This document shows positions 52,499 to 61,693 of a stretch of DNA of 64,000 nucleotides, one piece after another (position 1 is the stretch's first letter; each line of letters starts with the position of its first letter). Where the stretch lies: NCBI GenBank assembly GCA_949296075.1, contig CASFNG010000015.1, positions 62,001-126,000 of the forward strand, written 5' to 3'. This stretch comes from an uncultured Parabacteroides sp. (GTDB lineage Bacteria; Bacteroidota; Bacteroidia; Bacteroidales; Tannerellaceae). The translations under genes were made by a program, and so were the position numbers. The notes under the pieces are model-generated. The model did no database searches, had not been told where the DNA came from, and saw only the letters and a list, made by a program, of their open reading frames with translations.

Positions 52499-54163
52499 TC
52501 AATAATTGCTGTACAAGTAGCGTTTGATGCTTTTTTTAGGCGTTTTCTCGAATTCCGTCGGGTAGAGCTGGATGGCCGAGACCGCCTCGTAAGGGGCCAA
52601 AAGCTTGTTCAACTCGACCCGGTTCTGCTCCATGATGACCGGCAGGTCCGAATGGGAAATGCCCGTACTATCCACCGAGTCATAATCCGGATAGACCAAT
52701 CCGACCAATTTACCCTCCTTCTCCACCACTAAGCTCTCCAGCACAAACGGAAGGTTATTCAGTTTCGACTCAATCTCCTCCGGATAGATATTCTGCCCGC
52801 TGGGCCCCAAGATCATCGTCTTGCTACGTCCTCGTATATAGATCCGGTTATCATGGTCGATCGTGCCCAGATCACCCGTCTTCAGCCAGCCATCTTCCGT
52901 GAACACATTGCGGGTAGCCTCCTCGTTCTTATAGTACCCTTTCATCACGTTCTCGCCCGATACCTGGATCTCCCCCACCTTATTATAAGGATCGTCCGAG
53001 TCGATACGCACTTTCATGATCCCTTTCAGTATCTGGCCGCACGATCCCGGCACGTACTCCGCGTTATGGTCATAACTGATCAGCGGTCCGCACTCCGTCA
53101 TCCCATAACCTATCGTAAAGGGGAACTTGATCTTATATAAGAAATCCGTCACCTCCTGGTTCATCGCCGCCCCGCCTACGATCACCTCCCGGAAACGTCC
53201 GCCCAAGGCATCGACCAGCCGTTTACGGATCTGGGCGTAGATCCGGGAATCCAGCAACGGGATGTTCAAGGCAACCCGCATGGTACGTTTCGTCAATTGA
53301 GGCAATATCATTTTCCGGTAGATCTTCTCCAAGATCAACGGCACCATCAGGATCAAGTTTGGCTTCACCTCCTCGAAGGCCTTCAGCAAGATCTTGGGCG
53401 AAGGCACCTTCCCTAACAAAAAGACGTGCACCCCAAAAGCCATAGGCACCAACAAATTAAAGGCGCAACTGTACGCATGAGCCAGCGGGAGGAAACAAAT
53501 TTCCCGATCCCCCCGGAACAACAGATCCAATGTGCGGGCATAGGTGACATTCCCCGCCAAGTTATTCCCCGTCAGCATGACCCCTTTACTAAAGCCGGTC
53601 GTACCCGAGGTATAATTGATCTCCACCACCTTGTCATTATCTAATTCGGCATACTTAATATCCTCCTTGCTAAAGCCATTCGGATACCTCTCTTCCATCT
53701 TGGCGTCCAGCGATTTGAGCAATTTCTGGATATTCTCGCCATCCCGTTGGTGCAGGCAACGGAAATCGGACAGGGAGAACACTCCCCTCACCTCCTCGAT
53801 CTTATCCTCCTCCAACGAATCCCAGACCCGATCGCTCACGAACAGGAATACCGATTCAGAGTGGTTGATGATATGATGCACATCATTCGGATTGAAATCC
53901 TGAAGGATCGGCACGATAATCGCCCCGTACGTCACCGCCGCCATATAAGCGATACACCATCGGGCGCAATCTTTCCCGATCAACGAGATCCGGTCTCCCC
54001 GCCGCACCTGGCACTCGTGAAACAAAAGATGAATACGAGCGATCTCCTTCGCCACGTCGCCAAATGTAAATGTCTGGCTTTTTCCATAATCCGTCAGCGC
54101 GGGCAGGTCCCAGTTCTCCTTGAAACTGTCCTCATACATCCGAATGAAATTCTCTTTGATCAT
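52499..54163 (-). CDS. Long-chain acyl-CoA synthetase (AMP-binding)
   Basis: Activates fatty acids through an acyl-AMP. The 554 residues have the AMP-binding P-loop YTSGTTGFSKGVML (about 189-202), GYGMTECGPL (about 354-363), LKTGDLGTID (about 428) and the C-terminal GPSGQNIYPEEIE. The ATG at 54163 is used because the longer start (54208) lies inside the promoter. Confidence 0.93.
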   Translation of the reverse strand: MIKENFIRMYEDSFKENWDLPALTDYGKSQTFTFGDVAKEIARIHLLFHECQVRRGDRISLIGKDCARWCIAYMAAVTYGAIIVPILQDFNPNDVHHIINHSESVFLFVSDRVWDSLEEDKIEEVRGVFSLSDFRCLHQRDGENIQKLLKSLDAKMEERYPNGFSKEDIKYAELDNDKVVEINYTSGTTGFSKGVMLTGNNLAGNVTYARTLDLLFRGDREICFLPLAHAYSCAFNLLVPMAFGVHVFLLGKVPSPKILLKAFEEVKPNLILMVPLILEKIYRKMILPQLTKRTMRVALNIPLLDSRIYAQIRKRLVDALGGRFREVIVGGAAMNQEVTDFLYKIKFPFTIGYGMTECGPLISYDHNAEYVPGSCGQILKGIMKVRIDSDDPYNKVGEIQVSGENVMKGYYKNEEATRNVFTEDGWLKTGDLGTIDHDNRIYIRGRSKTMILGPSGQNIYPEEIESKLNNLPFVLESLVVEKEGKLVGLVYPDYDSVDSTGISHSDLPVIMEQNRVELNKLLAPYEAVSAIQLYPTEFEKTPKKSIKRYLYSNY

Positions 54164-54187
54164 AGTCTCTATTTTATGAAATTGAGG

Positions 54188-54219
54188 CAAAAATAGGGAC
54201 AAAAGCACAAAAACCCAAA
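54188..54219 (-). promoter_or_regulatory. Promoter of the acyl-CoA synthetase gene
   Basis: Minus strand TTTG (54216-54219), 20 bases, TATTTTTG (54188-54195). Exact match; 24 bases before the ATG. Confidence 0.75.
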
Positions 54220-54250
54220 AGGAATCATGCTGATGTTTCGAAAATGGGCG

Positions 54251-54258
54251 TACCTTTG
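54251..54258 (+). promoter_or_regulatory. -7 element of the rfbC-rfbB operon
   Basis: TACCTTTG, 27 bases before the rfbC ATG. Its expected -33 region lies in the first bases beyond the -33 of the divergent acyl-CoA synthetase promoter. Confidence 0.5.
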
Positions 54259-54285
54259 CCTATCAAACTGACAAATAAGAAAACA

Positions 54286-54843
54286 ATGACTTATACCGAG
54301 ACAAAGATACCCGGCGTATGGATCCTCGAACCTAAAGTATGGAAGGATGCGCGCGGGTACTTCATGGAAGCGTTCAAGCAGACCTACTTTGAGGAGCATA
54401 TCGGGAAGATCCAGTTTATCCAGGACAACGAGTCCTGTTCATCCAAAGGAGTATTACGCGGGTTACATTACCAATTAGCCCCCTATTCACAAGCCAAGTT
54501 AGTGCGGGTTATCAAGGGACGGGTATTGGATGTGGCGGTCGACATACGGAGCGGCTCACCCACCTTCGGCCAATACGTCGCCGTGGAGCTATCCGACGAG
54601 AACAAGCGGCAGCTGTTTGTCCCGCGGGGGTTCGCGCATGGCTTCCATGTACTGAGCGACGAGGCCATCTTCACCTACAAGGTGGACAACCTCTATATGC
54701 CGTCGCATGAGCGGGGAATCCGATACGACGACCCGACAATCCGCGTCGATTGGGGCATCATGCCGGAAGAGACACTCAACTTGTCCGAGAAAGATACCAA
54801 GGCTCCCTTCCTTGACGAGGCGGAGATCAATTTCAATTACTAA
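54286..54843 (+). CDS. rfbC: dTDP-4-dehydrorhamnose 3,5-epimerase
   Basis: Cupin-fold epimerase of dTDP-rhamnose synthesis. 185 residues from the ATG at 54286, chosen because the longer start (54244) precedes the -7 box. Motifs: GVLRGLHYQ (about 55-63) with the catalytic His, VVDVAVDIR-type segment, and LFVPRGFAHGFHVLSD (about 109-124). Twelve bases before rfbB. Confidence 0.95.
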   Translation: MTYTETKIPGVWILEPKVWKDARGYFMEAFKQTYFEEHIGKIQFIQDNESCSSKGVLRGLHYQLAPYSQAKLVRVIKGRVLDVAVDIRSGSPTFGQYVAVELSDENKRQLFVPRGFAHGFHVLSDEAIFTYKVDNLYMPSHERGIRYDDPTIRVDWGIMPEETLNLSEKDTKAPFLDEAEINFNY

Positions 54844-54855
54844 AAACATACCTCT

Positions 54856-55995
54856 ATGAACACCTATCTTGTTACCGGGGCAGCCGGATTTATCGGTGCC
54901 AATTTCATCAAGTATATGCTCTCGAAATACGAGGACATCAAGATTATCGTATTGGATTTGCTTACTTACGCGGGCAATTTAGGGACTATCGCCGACGACA
55001 TCGACGGCGATCGTTGCGAGTTCGTGAAGGGAGACATCTGCGACCGTGCCTTGGCTGACCGCCTGTTCGAGAAATACGGGTTCGACTATGTGGTGAACTT
55101 CGCCGCGGAGAGCCATGTGGACCGGAGCATCGAGAACCCGCAACTGTTCCTGCAAACGAATATACTCGGCACGCAGAATCTGCTCGACGCGGCCCGGAAG
55201 GCTTGGGTGACGGGCAAGGATGCCACCGGTTACCCCATCTGGCGGGAGGGAGTACGCTTCCATCAGGTATCCACGGACGAGGTCTATGGCAGCTTGGGCG
55301 CTGAGGGTTATTTCCGCGAGACCACGCCGCTGGATCCGCGCAGCCCATATAGCGCCTCGAAGACCAGCGCGGATCTGTTCGTGATGGCCTATCACGAGAC
55401 CTATAAGATGCCGGTTTCCATCACCCGCTGTTCCAATAATTACGGGCCTTACCACTTCCCGGAGAAACTTATACCCCTAATTATAAAGAATATATTGGAA
55501 GGGAAATCCTTACCGGTTTACGGGGATGGCACGAATGTACGCGACTGGCTGTACGTGGAGGACCATTGCAAGGCGATCGACGCCGTGATCCACCGCGGGC
55601 GGGCCGGTGAGGTCTATAACGTAGGCGGCCACAACGAGAAGCAGAACATCGAGATCGTCAAACTGACCATCCGCACCATCCGCCAGCTGATGACCGATCA
55701 TCCGGAATACCGCGAGGTACTGAAAAAGAAAGAGATCGACGCCAACGGACAAATCTCTATCGACTGGATCAACGACAGCCTGATTACTTTCGTGAAGGAT
55801 CGCTTAGGGCACGACCAACGCTACGCCATCGATCCGAGCAAGATCACCCGCGAGTTAGGATGGACACCCGAGACCGGCTTTGAGATCGGTATCGTGAAGA
55901 CTATCCGCTGGTACTTGGAGCATCAGGACTGGGTGGAGGAGATTACCGGAGGCGATTACCTCAGATATTACGAACGTATGTACGGGTCACGCTGA
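54856..55995 (+). CDS. rfbB: dTDP-glucose 4,6-dehydratase
   Basis: NAD-dependent dehydratase making dTDP-4-keto-6-deoxyglucose for O-antigen/capsule sugars. 379 residues: Rossmann motif GAAGFIGANF (about 8-17), FHQVSTDEVYG (about 134-144), catalytic YxxxK as YSASK (about 166-170). Its stop overlaps the convergent AsmA gene by nine bases. Confidence 0.95.
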   Translation: MNTYLVTGAAGFIGANFIKYMLSKYEDIKIIVLDLLTYAGNLGTIADDIDGDRCEFVKGDICDRALADRLFEKYGFDYVVNFAAESHVDRSIENPQLFLQTNILGTQNLLDAARKAWVTGKDATGYPIWREGVRFHQVSTDEVYGSLGAEGYFRETTPLDPRSPYSASKTSADLFVMAYHETYKMPVSITRCSNNYGPYHFPEKLIPLIIKNILEGKSLPVYGDGTNVRDWLYVEDHCKAIDAVIHRGRAGEVYNVGGHNEKQNIEIVKLTIRTIRQLMTDHPEYREVLKKKEIDANGQISIDWINDSLITFVKDRLGHDQRYAIDPSKITRELGWTPETGFEIGIVKTIRWYLEHQDWVEEITGGDYLRYYERMYGSR

Positions 55996-58900
55996 TCCCG
56001 CCGGGGCTGATCCTGCCCCCGACGTATCGGTTTGAGAGAGGCTGTTCCCCAATTCGGGAGCGGCCTCTCTTATTTGTTTACGTATCGCCTCACGAATCCC
56101 CTCGCGCACGTTCCTCCGGGTACTGTCAAGCTCCGCCTGTTTCGCCGGTTTCAGGAAATCCTTGTACTTACACCTCACGATCTTGAACTTGAAGTCGTCC
56201 AAGTTTCCCTTAATATCAATGCCTAATTTGAATGGCACCGGCGACTTCAATACCGAGAGGTGGTAATCGAAGGTCATGTCCAAGTTATGTGTCCCGCCGA
56301 CCGCCACCTTGTATCGGTCCATCTCGATAAGGAAGGGGAACACCTCGATCTGGTTGTCCCGGATCGCCAGATCAACCGCTATACTATCGATCATGTTCCG
56401 CTCCTTATTCTTGAACATGAGCGTCTTCGAGATCTCGGCGAAGGTCTCGCCATCCAGCAGCACCATATCCTTTCCACTCAGGAAGCAAGAAGCATTGACT
56501 GTCGGTAAAAGGATCGACATCGTGGAATCCGCCTTGCAAGTAGCGGTCATCTGGCAATCCACCATCCCCTCGAACGAGCGCAACATCGGTACCAAGGTAT
56601 CTATATCCGGGAAGAGGTCGATCAACTTATTGATCAAGATCTTGTTCATCGAGAGCTCGAAGCCCATCGTCGCCTCCTCCTCCGTCTTCGCTGTATAGGC
56701 CATCGTCAAGGCACCCGACCCGATGTTCGAATCCATACAGAGGTTGCTCAGGTTGATGCTCTGGTCACGGATCACCACCTCCCCACGTACGTCGTTCAGT
56801 TCCAAGTCCTTGAAATCGATCCGCCGTGCGTTGGTACGGAGTGTTAGATCCAGGAATTTCGGCACGACGAGCAAACCCGAGATCGAATCCGTGGCGACCG
56901 TATCCTCAGACAAAGCCAACGACTGATCCATCTCCAACCCGGCTATGCTATCCTCAGTGAACGCCCCCATCGAGCGACTTGCCATCTGTTCCGAGAAACG
57001 CATCCCCTGCCCCATCGCCCGCATCAGCTGGTTGCAGTCGATCCGCCCCGAACGCAAGCCGAAATCCGCTTTCAGTGTCCCCCCCCGCAGCAAGGCACGC
57101 CGGATCCCACTCAGCTCACCATTAAGCGTCAGGTCGCTATGCCCTAAGTGCAGACAGGCATCGCTCAAGGTAACCTGATTCGTCGAGAACCGCACGTCCG
57201 TGCCATCCAAGCGGATCGGGAGCGGGAACAGACGACTGAACCCCCTCACGTGGTTAAACCGCACCTGCCCGCGCATCTCCCATTTCCGCAGGAGATTGCC
57301 TTCGGAAGCAGCCACCGTATCCCTCGCTTGCCTTCGCAAGCCACCACGCGATCTTGCGGAAAGTGCCAAGGTATCGCCGGTAGCCTTCGCCCGGCGCACC
57401 CACCGTTGCAGCACCGCCTGCTTATAAGGCAACGCCTCGATCGAGAACTTGCTATCCGCCATCACCATACCCGTACGCAGGGGGATCCAGAAATATTTCA
57501 AGGTATCCACAGAGATGGTCGCACCCGCCATCGGCGTGCGTTTATCGGTGGCGGAAGCCCTGATACCGCCCGCCAAGACCGTTTTCCCGGCGATCAGCCA
57601 GGTAGAGTCGGGCAGCCGGGTACGCAAGTGATCGAACCGCAAGCTCGCCGTCAGTGGGATCACCGCCGTCGTATCGACCGTTTGCGCGGTATTCGCCGAG
57701 AACACCAAGCGGCCGATATTGGTATCTATCCGATCCTTATAACGCACGTTCAAGGTATCCACCGAGAGCCGTGCGCTCAGCAGCTCCTCCGCGTTCAGGA
57801 AACGGTTCTCCCGCTCACGCGAGCCAGCTATCAGGCGGGCTCCCGCGACATACATATCCACCCCGAGCGGCTTGCTGAGCGCCTTGAAGCGATCCACGCT
57901 CAAGGTGCCTGCCGCTTTCACCCGCTCCCAGCGGCTGTTCAAGATGTCGTTTAAGCTAAAGGCGGCGTTCAGGTCCGCCAACATCCCTCCCTCCAAAAAG
58001 AGCGTATCCGGGTTCAGGAAATCGCTCGCCAGATGGGTGAAATCCACGCCACCCTTCACGTTCGCGCGCACCTTTGGATTTTTCCAGATATTCCACACAT
58101 CCCCGCTCATCCGCAGCCCCGTGTTCCTGCCGATCACGGTCAGCTCCTTCAGGGATACATACGAGGAATCGGGATAACTTCCGTTCAGATGGATCCCCAC
58201 GTCCATCCGCAAGGTGTCGATCCCATGCTCGATTCCTTTCACGTGATAGGCTCCCTCGTCGATCCGGCAACGCAGGTTCACGGTCGGCACGAGGCTGTCG
58301 CCCAAGGCGCCCCGTACGTCTCCCTCCAACGAGATGCGCCCTTCGGCGAGGATCCGGTCGCGGTGCTTGAAATACATGTCGGGGACAAAACGCAAAAGGT
58401 CGTTCAGATCCTCCACATTCAGGCCAAACGAGCAATCCACCCGGGCAGGTTCCCGCTCGGTGGCGGGGATGAAGAAGCCGTCCGCCTTGAAAGGCAGGTC
58501 GTTCACCCGCAACTCGGCGTCGCGCAAGGCGAAGCGATCCATCCCCTCGCCCAAGAACAGCCGCCCCTTGAACCGCCAGGCCAGCTCATTGTTCAGAGAA
58601 TAAGAAGCGCTTCGGAAGTCGATCCCCGATGAGCCGGTCTCCACCGCTAACCGATTTCCCCGACGGGTCAACCCGCCCTTCAGGTGCAGGAAAAAGCCAT
58701 CCACGGCGGCATACAGATCCTGACTCCGATCCTCATACACGAAACGGGCGTCCGTCACGTCCAATCGCCTCAGGTCGATCTTCGGCATCGGGGTCGCCAC
58801 GGTCGATGTATCGCGTATCGAGTCCATCTCCGCCTGATAGATCTCCCAGTTCGCGCGCCCCTCCTCGTTCACGAAGCCATAGCAACGGATACTGTCCAAG

Positions 58901-59286
58901 ATAACCCGCGGGATCGTCAGGCGACCGCTGAAGAGATAGTCGGTCGGGTTAAGCACCACGATCGCCTTCTTGAAGGCAAGCAGGGAATCCGAGGGGATCG
59001 CCAGCTCCTCCTGTATGGAGACGGAATCCCGTGCCTGTCTTGAGATCAGATGGCCATTGGTCAGCTTCACGCCTAAATAGGGATAGGTCTCGAAATAGGT
59101 CAGTTCCACCCTTTCGCAATCCAAATGCGCCTCGATGAACTCGTTGGCCTTATCCACCACCAAGGGAGTCAGTTTCTCCGGCGGGAGAATCATCCATTTC
59201 ACGATCCCTACCCCCACCAACGGCAGGATCACAAAGAGAAACAGGAACAGGGCGACAAAGCCCCCAACGATCTTTTTCCACCTCAT
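55987..59286 (-). CDS. Large AsmA-family protein
   Basis: 1099 residues with one N-terminal membrane segment (about 7-31) and a long beta-rich periplasmic body, with AsmA-like features such as DVTDARFVYEDRSQDLYAAVDGF and a C-terminal repeat NLDMTFDYHLSVLKSPVPFKLGIDIKGNLDDFKFKIVRCKYKDF. AsmA/TamB-type proteins form bridge-like grooves thought to carry lipids between membranes. Monocistronic. The tail (QIREAAPELGNSL) is helical. Confidence 0.85.
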   Translation of the reverse strand: MRWKKIVGGFVALFLFLFVILPLVGVGIVKWMILPPEKLTPLVVDKANEFIEAHLDCERVELTYFETYPYLGVKLTNGHLISRQARDSVSIQEELAIPSDSLLAFKKAIVVLNPTDYLFSGRLTIPRVILDSIRCYGFVNEEGRANWEIYQAEMDSIRDTSTVATPMPKIDLRRLDVTDARFVYEDRSQDLYAAVDGFFLHLKGGLTRRGNRLAVETGSSGIDFRSASYSLNNELAWRFKGRLFLGEGMDRFALRDAELRVNDLPFKADGFFIPATEREPARVDCSFGLNVEDLNDLLRFVPDMYFKHRDRILAEGRISLEGDVRGALGDSLVPTVNLRCRIDEGAYHVKGIEHGIDTLRMDVGIHLNGSYPDSSYVSLKELTVIGRNTGLRMSGDVWNIWKNPKVRANVKGGVDFTHLASDFLNPDTLFLEGGMLADLNAAFSLNDILNSRWERVKAAGTLSVDRFKALSKPLGVDMYVAGARLIAGSRERENRFLNAEELLSARLSVDTLNVRYKDRIDTNIGRLVFSANTAQTVDTTAVIPLTASLRFDHLRTRLPDSTWLIAGKTVLAGGIRASATDKRTPMAGATISVDTLKYFWIPLRTGMVMADSKFSIEALPYKQAVLQRWVRRAKATGDTLALSARSRGGLRRQARDTVAASEGNLLRKWEMRGQVRFNHVRGFSRLFPLPIRLDGTDVRFSTNQVTLSDACLHLGHSDLTLNGELSGIRRALLRGGTLKADFGLRSGRIDCNQLMRAMGQGMRFSEQMASRSMGAFTEDSIAGLEMDQSLALSEDTVATDSISGLLVVPKFLDLTLRTNARRIDFKDLELNDVRGEVVIRDQSINLSNLCMDSNIGSGALTMAYTAKTEEEATMGFELSMNKILINKLIDLFPDIDTLVPMLRSFEGMVDCQMTATCKADSTMSILLPTVNASCFLSGKDMVLLDGETFAEISKTLMFKNKERNMIDSIAVDLAIRDNQIEVFPFLIEMDRYKVAVGGTHNLDMTFDYHLSVLKSPVPFKLGIDIKGNLDDFKFKIVRCKYKDFLKPAKQAELDSTRRNVREGIREAIRKQIREAAPELGNSLSQTDTSGAGSAPAGSA

Positions 59287-59313
59287 AACGCTACGTTTTT
59301 TAGATCCCTCTCA

Positions 59314-59321
59314 CAAAGTTA
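59314..59321 (-). promoter_or_regulatory. -7 element of the AsmA-family gene
   Basis: TAACTTTG on the minus strand, 27 bases before the ATG; no -33 match. Confidence 0.45.
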
Positions 59322-59406
59322 GTCGCTTCCGCGGATTGTTGTTCCTCATCGGCACGCGAATTTTGGTCTCGATCGCGACAAATTCCCCCTCTCCCCCAAG
59401 TTTTTC

Positions 59407-59448
59407 CGAAACCTTCGCCCTGTTTCCGCGAAACCTTGGGGAAGGTTT
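59407..59448 (+). repeat. CGAAACCTT direct repeats and an inverted copy upstream of a promoter
   Basis: CGAAACCTT at 59407-59415 and 59429-59437 (22-base period, about two helical turns), then the inverted AAGGTTT at 59442-59448. An outer CCCCAAG/CTTGGGG pair (59394-59400, 59435-59441) also pairs. It lies 36-77 bases upstream of the -33 of the small membrane protein gene. Confidence 0.5.
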
Positions 59449-59483
59449 GCCGGATTGGTTTAATTATTTTTAACCCGTAAGGG

Positions 59484-59514
59484 TTTGGCACAACTATCTC
59501 ATATCATAGTTTTG
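59484..59514 (+). promoter_or_regulatory. Promoter of the small membrane protein gene
   Basis: TTTG (59484-59487), 19 bases, TAGTTTTG (59507-59514); exact match. Confidence 0.75.
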
Positions 59515-59549
59515 TAAAATAAATGCTAAACTATTATCTAAAACAGCTT

Positions 59550-59705
59550 ATGAAATACAAAATCGCAGGAGCAATCGTTTTTCTCGCCTTGGCACTCACA
59601 GGAATCCTTTATAAAGAAACATACCTTATAGCGGCTTTAGTTTTCTTAATCGGCTATATCGGGGTTATCGTCGTAAGCGAATTGAGGAAGAACGATCAAA
59701 AATAG
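59550..59705 (+). CDS. Small two-segment membrane protein
   Basis: 51 residues with two hydrophobic segments (about 5-19 and 25-42) and a charged tail (SELRKNDQK). The promoter's expected start point near 59521 makes the ATG at 59550 more likely than that at 59523. It stands alone between a promoter and a terminator; function unknown. Confidence 0.65.
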   Translation: MKYKIAGAIVFLALALTGILYKETYLIAALVFLIGYIGVIVVSELRKNDQK

Positions 59706-59745
59706 TTGCCTTTCAGTAAGCACTATTTCCTATTGACAAAACAAT

Positions 59746-59798
59746 AAATCCCTTTGCCTTGGCGTTTTATACAAACAGCAAGGTATAGGGATTTTTTT
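59746..59798 (+). terminator. Terminator of the small membrane protein gene
   Basis: Outer stem AAATCCCT/AGGGATTT (59746-59753, 59787-59794), inner CCTTG/CAAGG, followed by a T run to 59798. Confidence 0.75.
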
Positions 59799-59859
59799 AT
59801 TTCTCCCTGCGACCTGATCGTTATGTGCCTATTTTTTGTAACACTTAAACGTCCTATGT

Positions 59860-60522
59860 ATGAAGAACGTATGTTTATTCCTGATTTTGAGCTTCTTTTG
59901 TACACAAACCTCTTACGCCCAACAATGGAAAATCGGTGGGAAAGTTGGCGTGAACTGGTCGGACCTGAACGGTTTTATAGCTTCCGACCAGAAAAGTAAA
60001 CTGCGGATCGGTTATCACGCCGGATTCGTAGGCAATTATGCCTTTCAAGAACGGCTTGACCTGCAAGGGGAGATCCTTTATACCTTCCGGAGCTATACGG
60101 AAAAGATCTGGATCGGAGGTGAGCTCCCGGCAAACGATCAGCCACCTAAAAGCCTTGCGAAAACACGTGCCTTGGCGCATTATGTCGATGTCCCGCTCAC
60201 TATCCACGTCTATCCCTTTCGGCGGGAAGCTTGTTTCAGCCTTCAGGCGGGCATCCAGCCCGGATTCTCGATCCGCGAGACCTTCAAGAATCCGGTGATC
60301 CAAGACCCCTCACTCCCCGACTATTACGGAGATCCCAAGGTATTCGACTTCGGCTTGATCTTCGGCGGAGCCTTTCAGTTCCCCGTCGAAGGAAGCCCAA
60401 ACCACTTCTTCCTCGATGCCCGATATGTATGGGGCCTGACCGACCATTACAAGAACAATCCCGGCACCATGCGGCGTAACTCCATCCAGCTCTCCATCGG
60501 CTACCTCTTCACGGTGAGGTGA
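59860..60522 (+). CDS. PorT-like outer-membrane beta-barrel protein, copy 1
   Basis: 220 residues: signal peptide (about 1-20), then a small barrel with alternating hydrophobic strands (WKIGGKVGVNWSDLNGF, LDLQGEILYTFRSY, SIQLSIGYLFTVR end). The next gene is a clear paralogue, so the pair arose by tandem duplication. Function unknown. Confidence 0.78.
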   Translation: MKNVCLFLILSFFCTQTSYAQQWKIGGKVGVNWSDLNGFIASDQKSKLRIGYHAGFVGNYAFQERLDLQGEILYTFRSYTEKIWIGGELPANDQPPKSLAKTRALAHYVDVPLTIHVYPFRREACFSLQAGIQPGFSIRETFKNPVIQDPSLPDYYGDPKVFDFGLIFGGAFQFPVEGSPNHFFLDARYVWGLTDHYKNNPGTMRRNSIQLSIGYLFTVR

Positions 60523-60616
60523 GGACCTATCAAAAGAGATTCAGCGTGAATCCACAATAAAGACAAGCCACATCCGTTAAATAGTTACAAGCAACATTAA
60601 TCAATAAATAAACAAC

Positions 60617-61270
60617 ATGAATAATCGCATCATCATCTCTATCCTCCTCTGTTTATTAGCGGTTCCGTCCACCTTCGCTCAATGGCGTGTAGGCGGCAAG
60701 GTAGGCATCAACTGGTCCAAGATAACCGGATTAGAGGTTGCCAGAACAGAAAGGAAATTGCTGGTAGGTTATAACATCGGATTCGTGGGGAATTATGCGT
60801 TTCATGATCGATTCGACCTCCAAGGGGAAATTCTTTATACCCAACGAGGGGGCAAAGAGGAAATTGCCAATTTATCTGATAGCCCTAACGAGCAGGGAGA
60901 TGCTGTGTTTACAAACACACGAACCTTATCCCATTACATCGATATTCCAATCTCTGTTCACTTCTACCCCTTCCGTAGGGAAGAGAACATCTGTATCCAT
61001 GCGGGCATCCAGCCCGGGTTATCGGTCGGAGAGACTTTAAAAAGCGATGGGGATTTACCCAAAACATCTCTTTATGGAGCGCGCAGGAAATTCGACTTCG
61101 GGCTGATATTCGGAGCGACCTACCATTTTCCCCAAGAGACCTTCTTGAAAAACTGCTTTTTAGAAGGCCGCTATCTCTTGGGGCTGACCGACCATTACAA
61201 AGCTTATCCCGGCAAGATGCGCAACCGCTCCATCCAGCTCTCCTTCGGCTACCTCTTCTCGGTGAGGTGA
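60617..61270 (+). CDS. PorT-like outer-membrane beta-barrel protein, copy 2
   Basis: 217 residues, signal peptide (about 1-22), closely similar to copy 1 along its whole length (WRVGGKVGINWSKITGL, FDLQGEILYTQRGG, RSIQLSFGYLFSVR). The two differ most in the loop regions, as expected for surface-exposed loops. Confidence 0.78.
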   Translation: MNNRIIISILLCLLAVPSTFAQWRVGGKVGINWSKITGLEVARTERKLLVGYNIGFVGNYAFHDRFDLQGEILYTQRGGKEEIANLSDSPNEQGDAVFTNTRTLSHYIDIPISVHFYPFRREENICIHAGIQPGLSVGETLKSDGDLPKTSLYGARRKFDFGLIFGATYHFPQETFLKNCFLEGRYLLGLTDHYKAYPGKMRNRSIQLSFGYLFSVR

Positions 61271-61374
61271 GTTCACCAGTTACCGTCATCCCCAATCGCA
61301 AGATTCGCGAGCATTCACGAACAGGAAGGATGAACAATCATTAAATGGAATTACTTAATACGGATACATTCACA

Positions 61375-61406
61375 TTTGCAAGTACATAAATAAGTACTTA
61401 TCTTTG
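61375..61406 (+). promoter_or_regulatory. Promoter and probable operator of the yefM-yoeB pair
   Basis: TTTG (61375-61378), 20 bases, TATCTTTG (61399-61406), exact. The spacer contains AAGTAC (61380-61385) and GTACTT (61394-61399), an inverted repeat over eight bases, suited to autorepression by the antitoxin complex. Confidence 0.75.
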
Positions 61407-61438
61407 CATCGTTAGGTAAAGTAGGTAAAGAAGTATTT

Positions 61439-61693
61439 ATGAGAACAGCCAATTACACAGATTTTAGAGCCAATCTGAAAAGTTACATTGACTCGGTCAT
61501 CGACGATTGCGATACGGTACTTATCAACCGTGGCAATGGTAGGGGAGTAGTCATGATTTCTCTGGAAGAATATAACGCCTTGAAAGAAACCGAATATATC
61601 ATGTCGTCCGAACAGACCATGAAGGATATACGCAAAGGAGAAGAAGATTTAAAGGCAGGAAAAGGAATAGAAATAAACTTAGATGAATTGTGA
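61439..61693 (+). CDS. yefM: Type II antitoxin, YefM/Phd family
   Basis: 84 residues with the N-terminal YefM DNA-binding fold (NYTDFRANLKSYIDSVIDD, VLINRGNGRGVVMISLEEYNAL) and an acidic C-terminal toxin-wrapping tail (KGIEINLDEL). The toxin's GTG start overlaps its stop, so expression is coupled. Confidence 0.9.
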   Translation: MRTANYTDFRANLKSYIDSVIDDCDTVLINRGNGRGVVMISLEEYNALKETEYIMSSEQTMKDIRKGEEDLKAGKGIEINLDEL

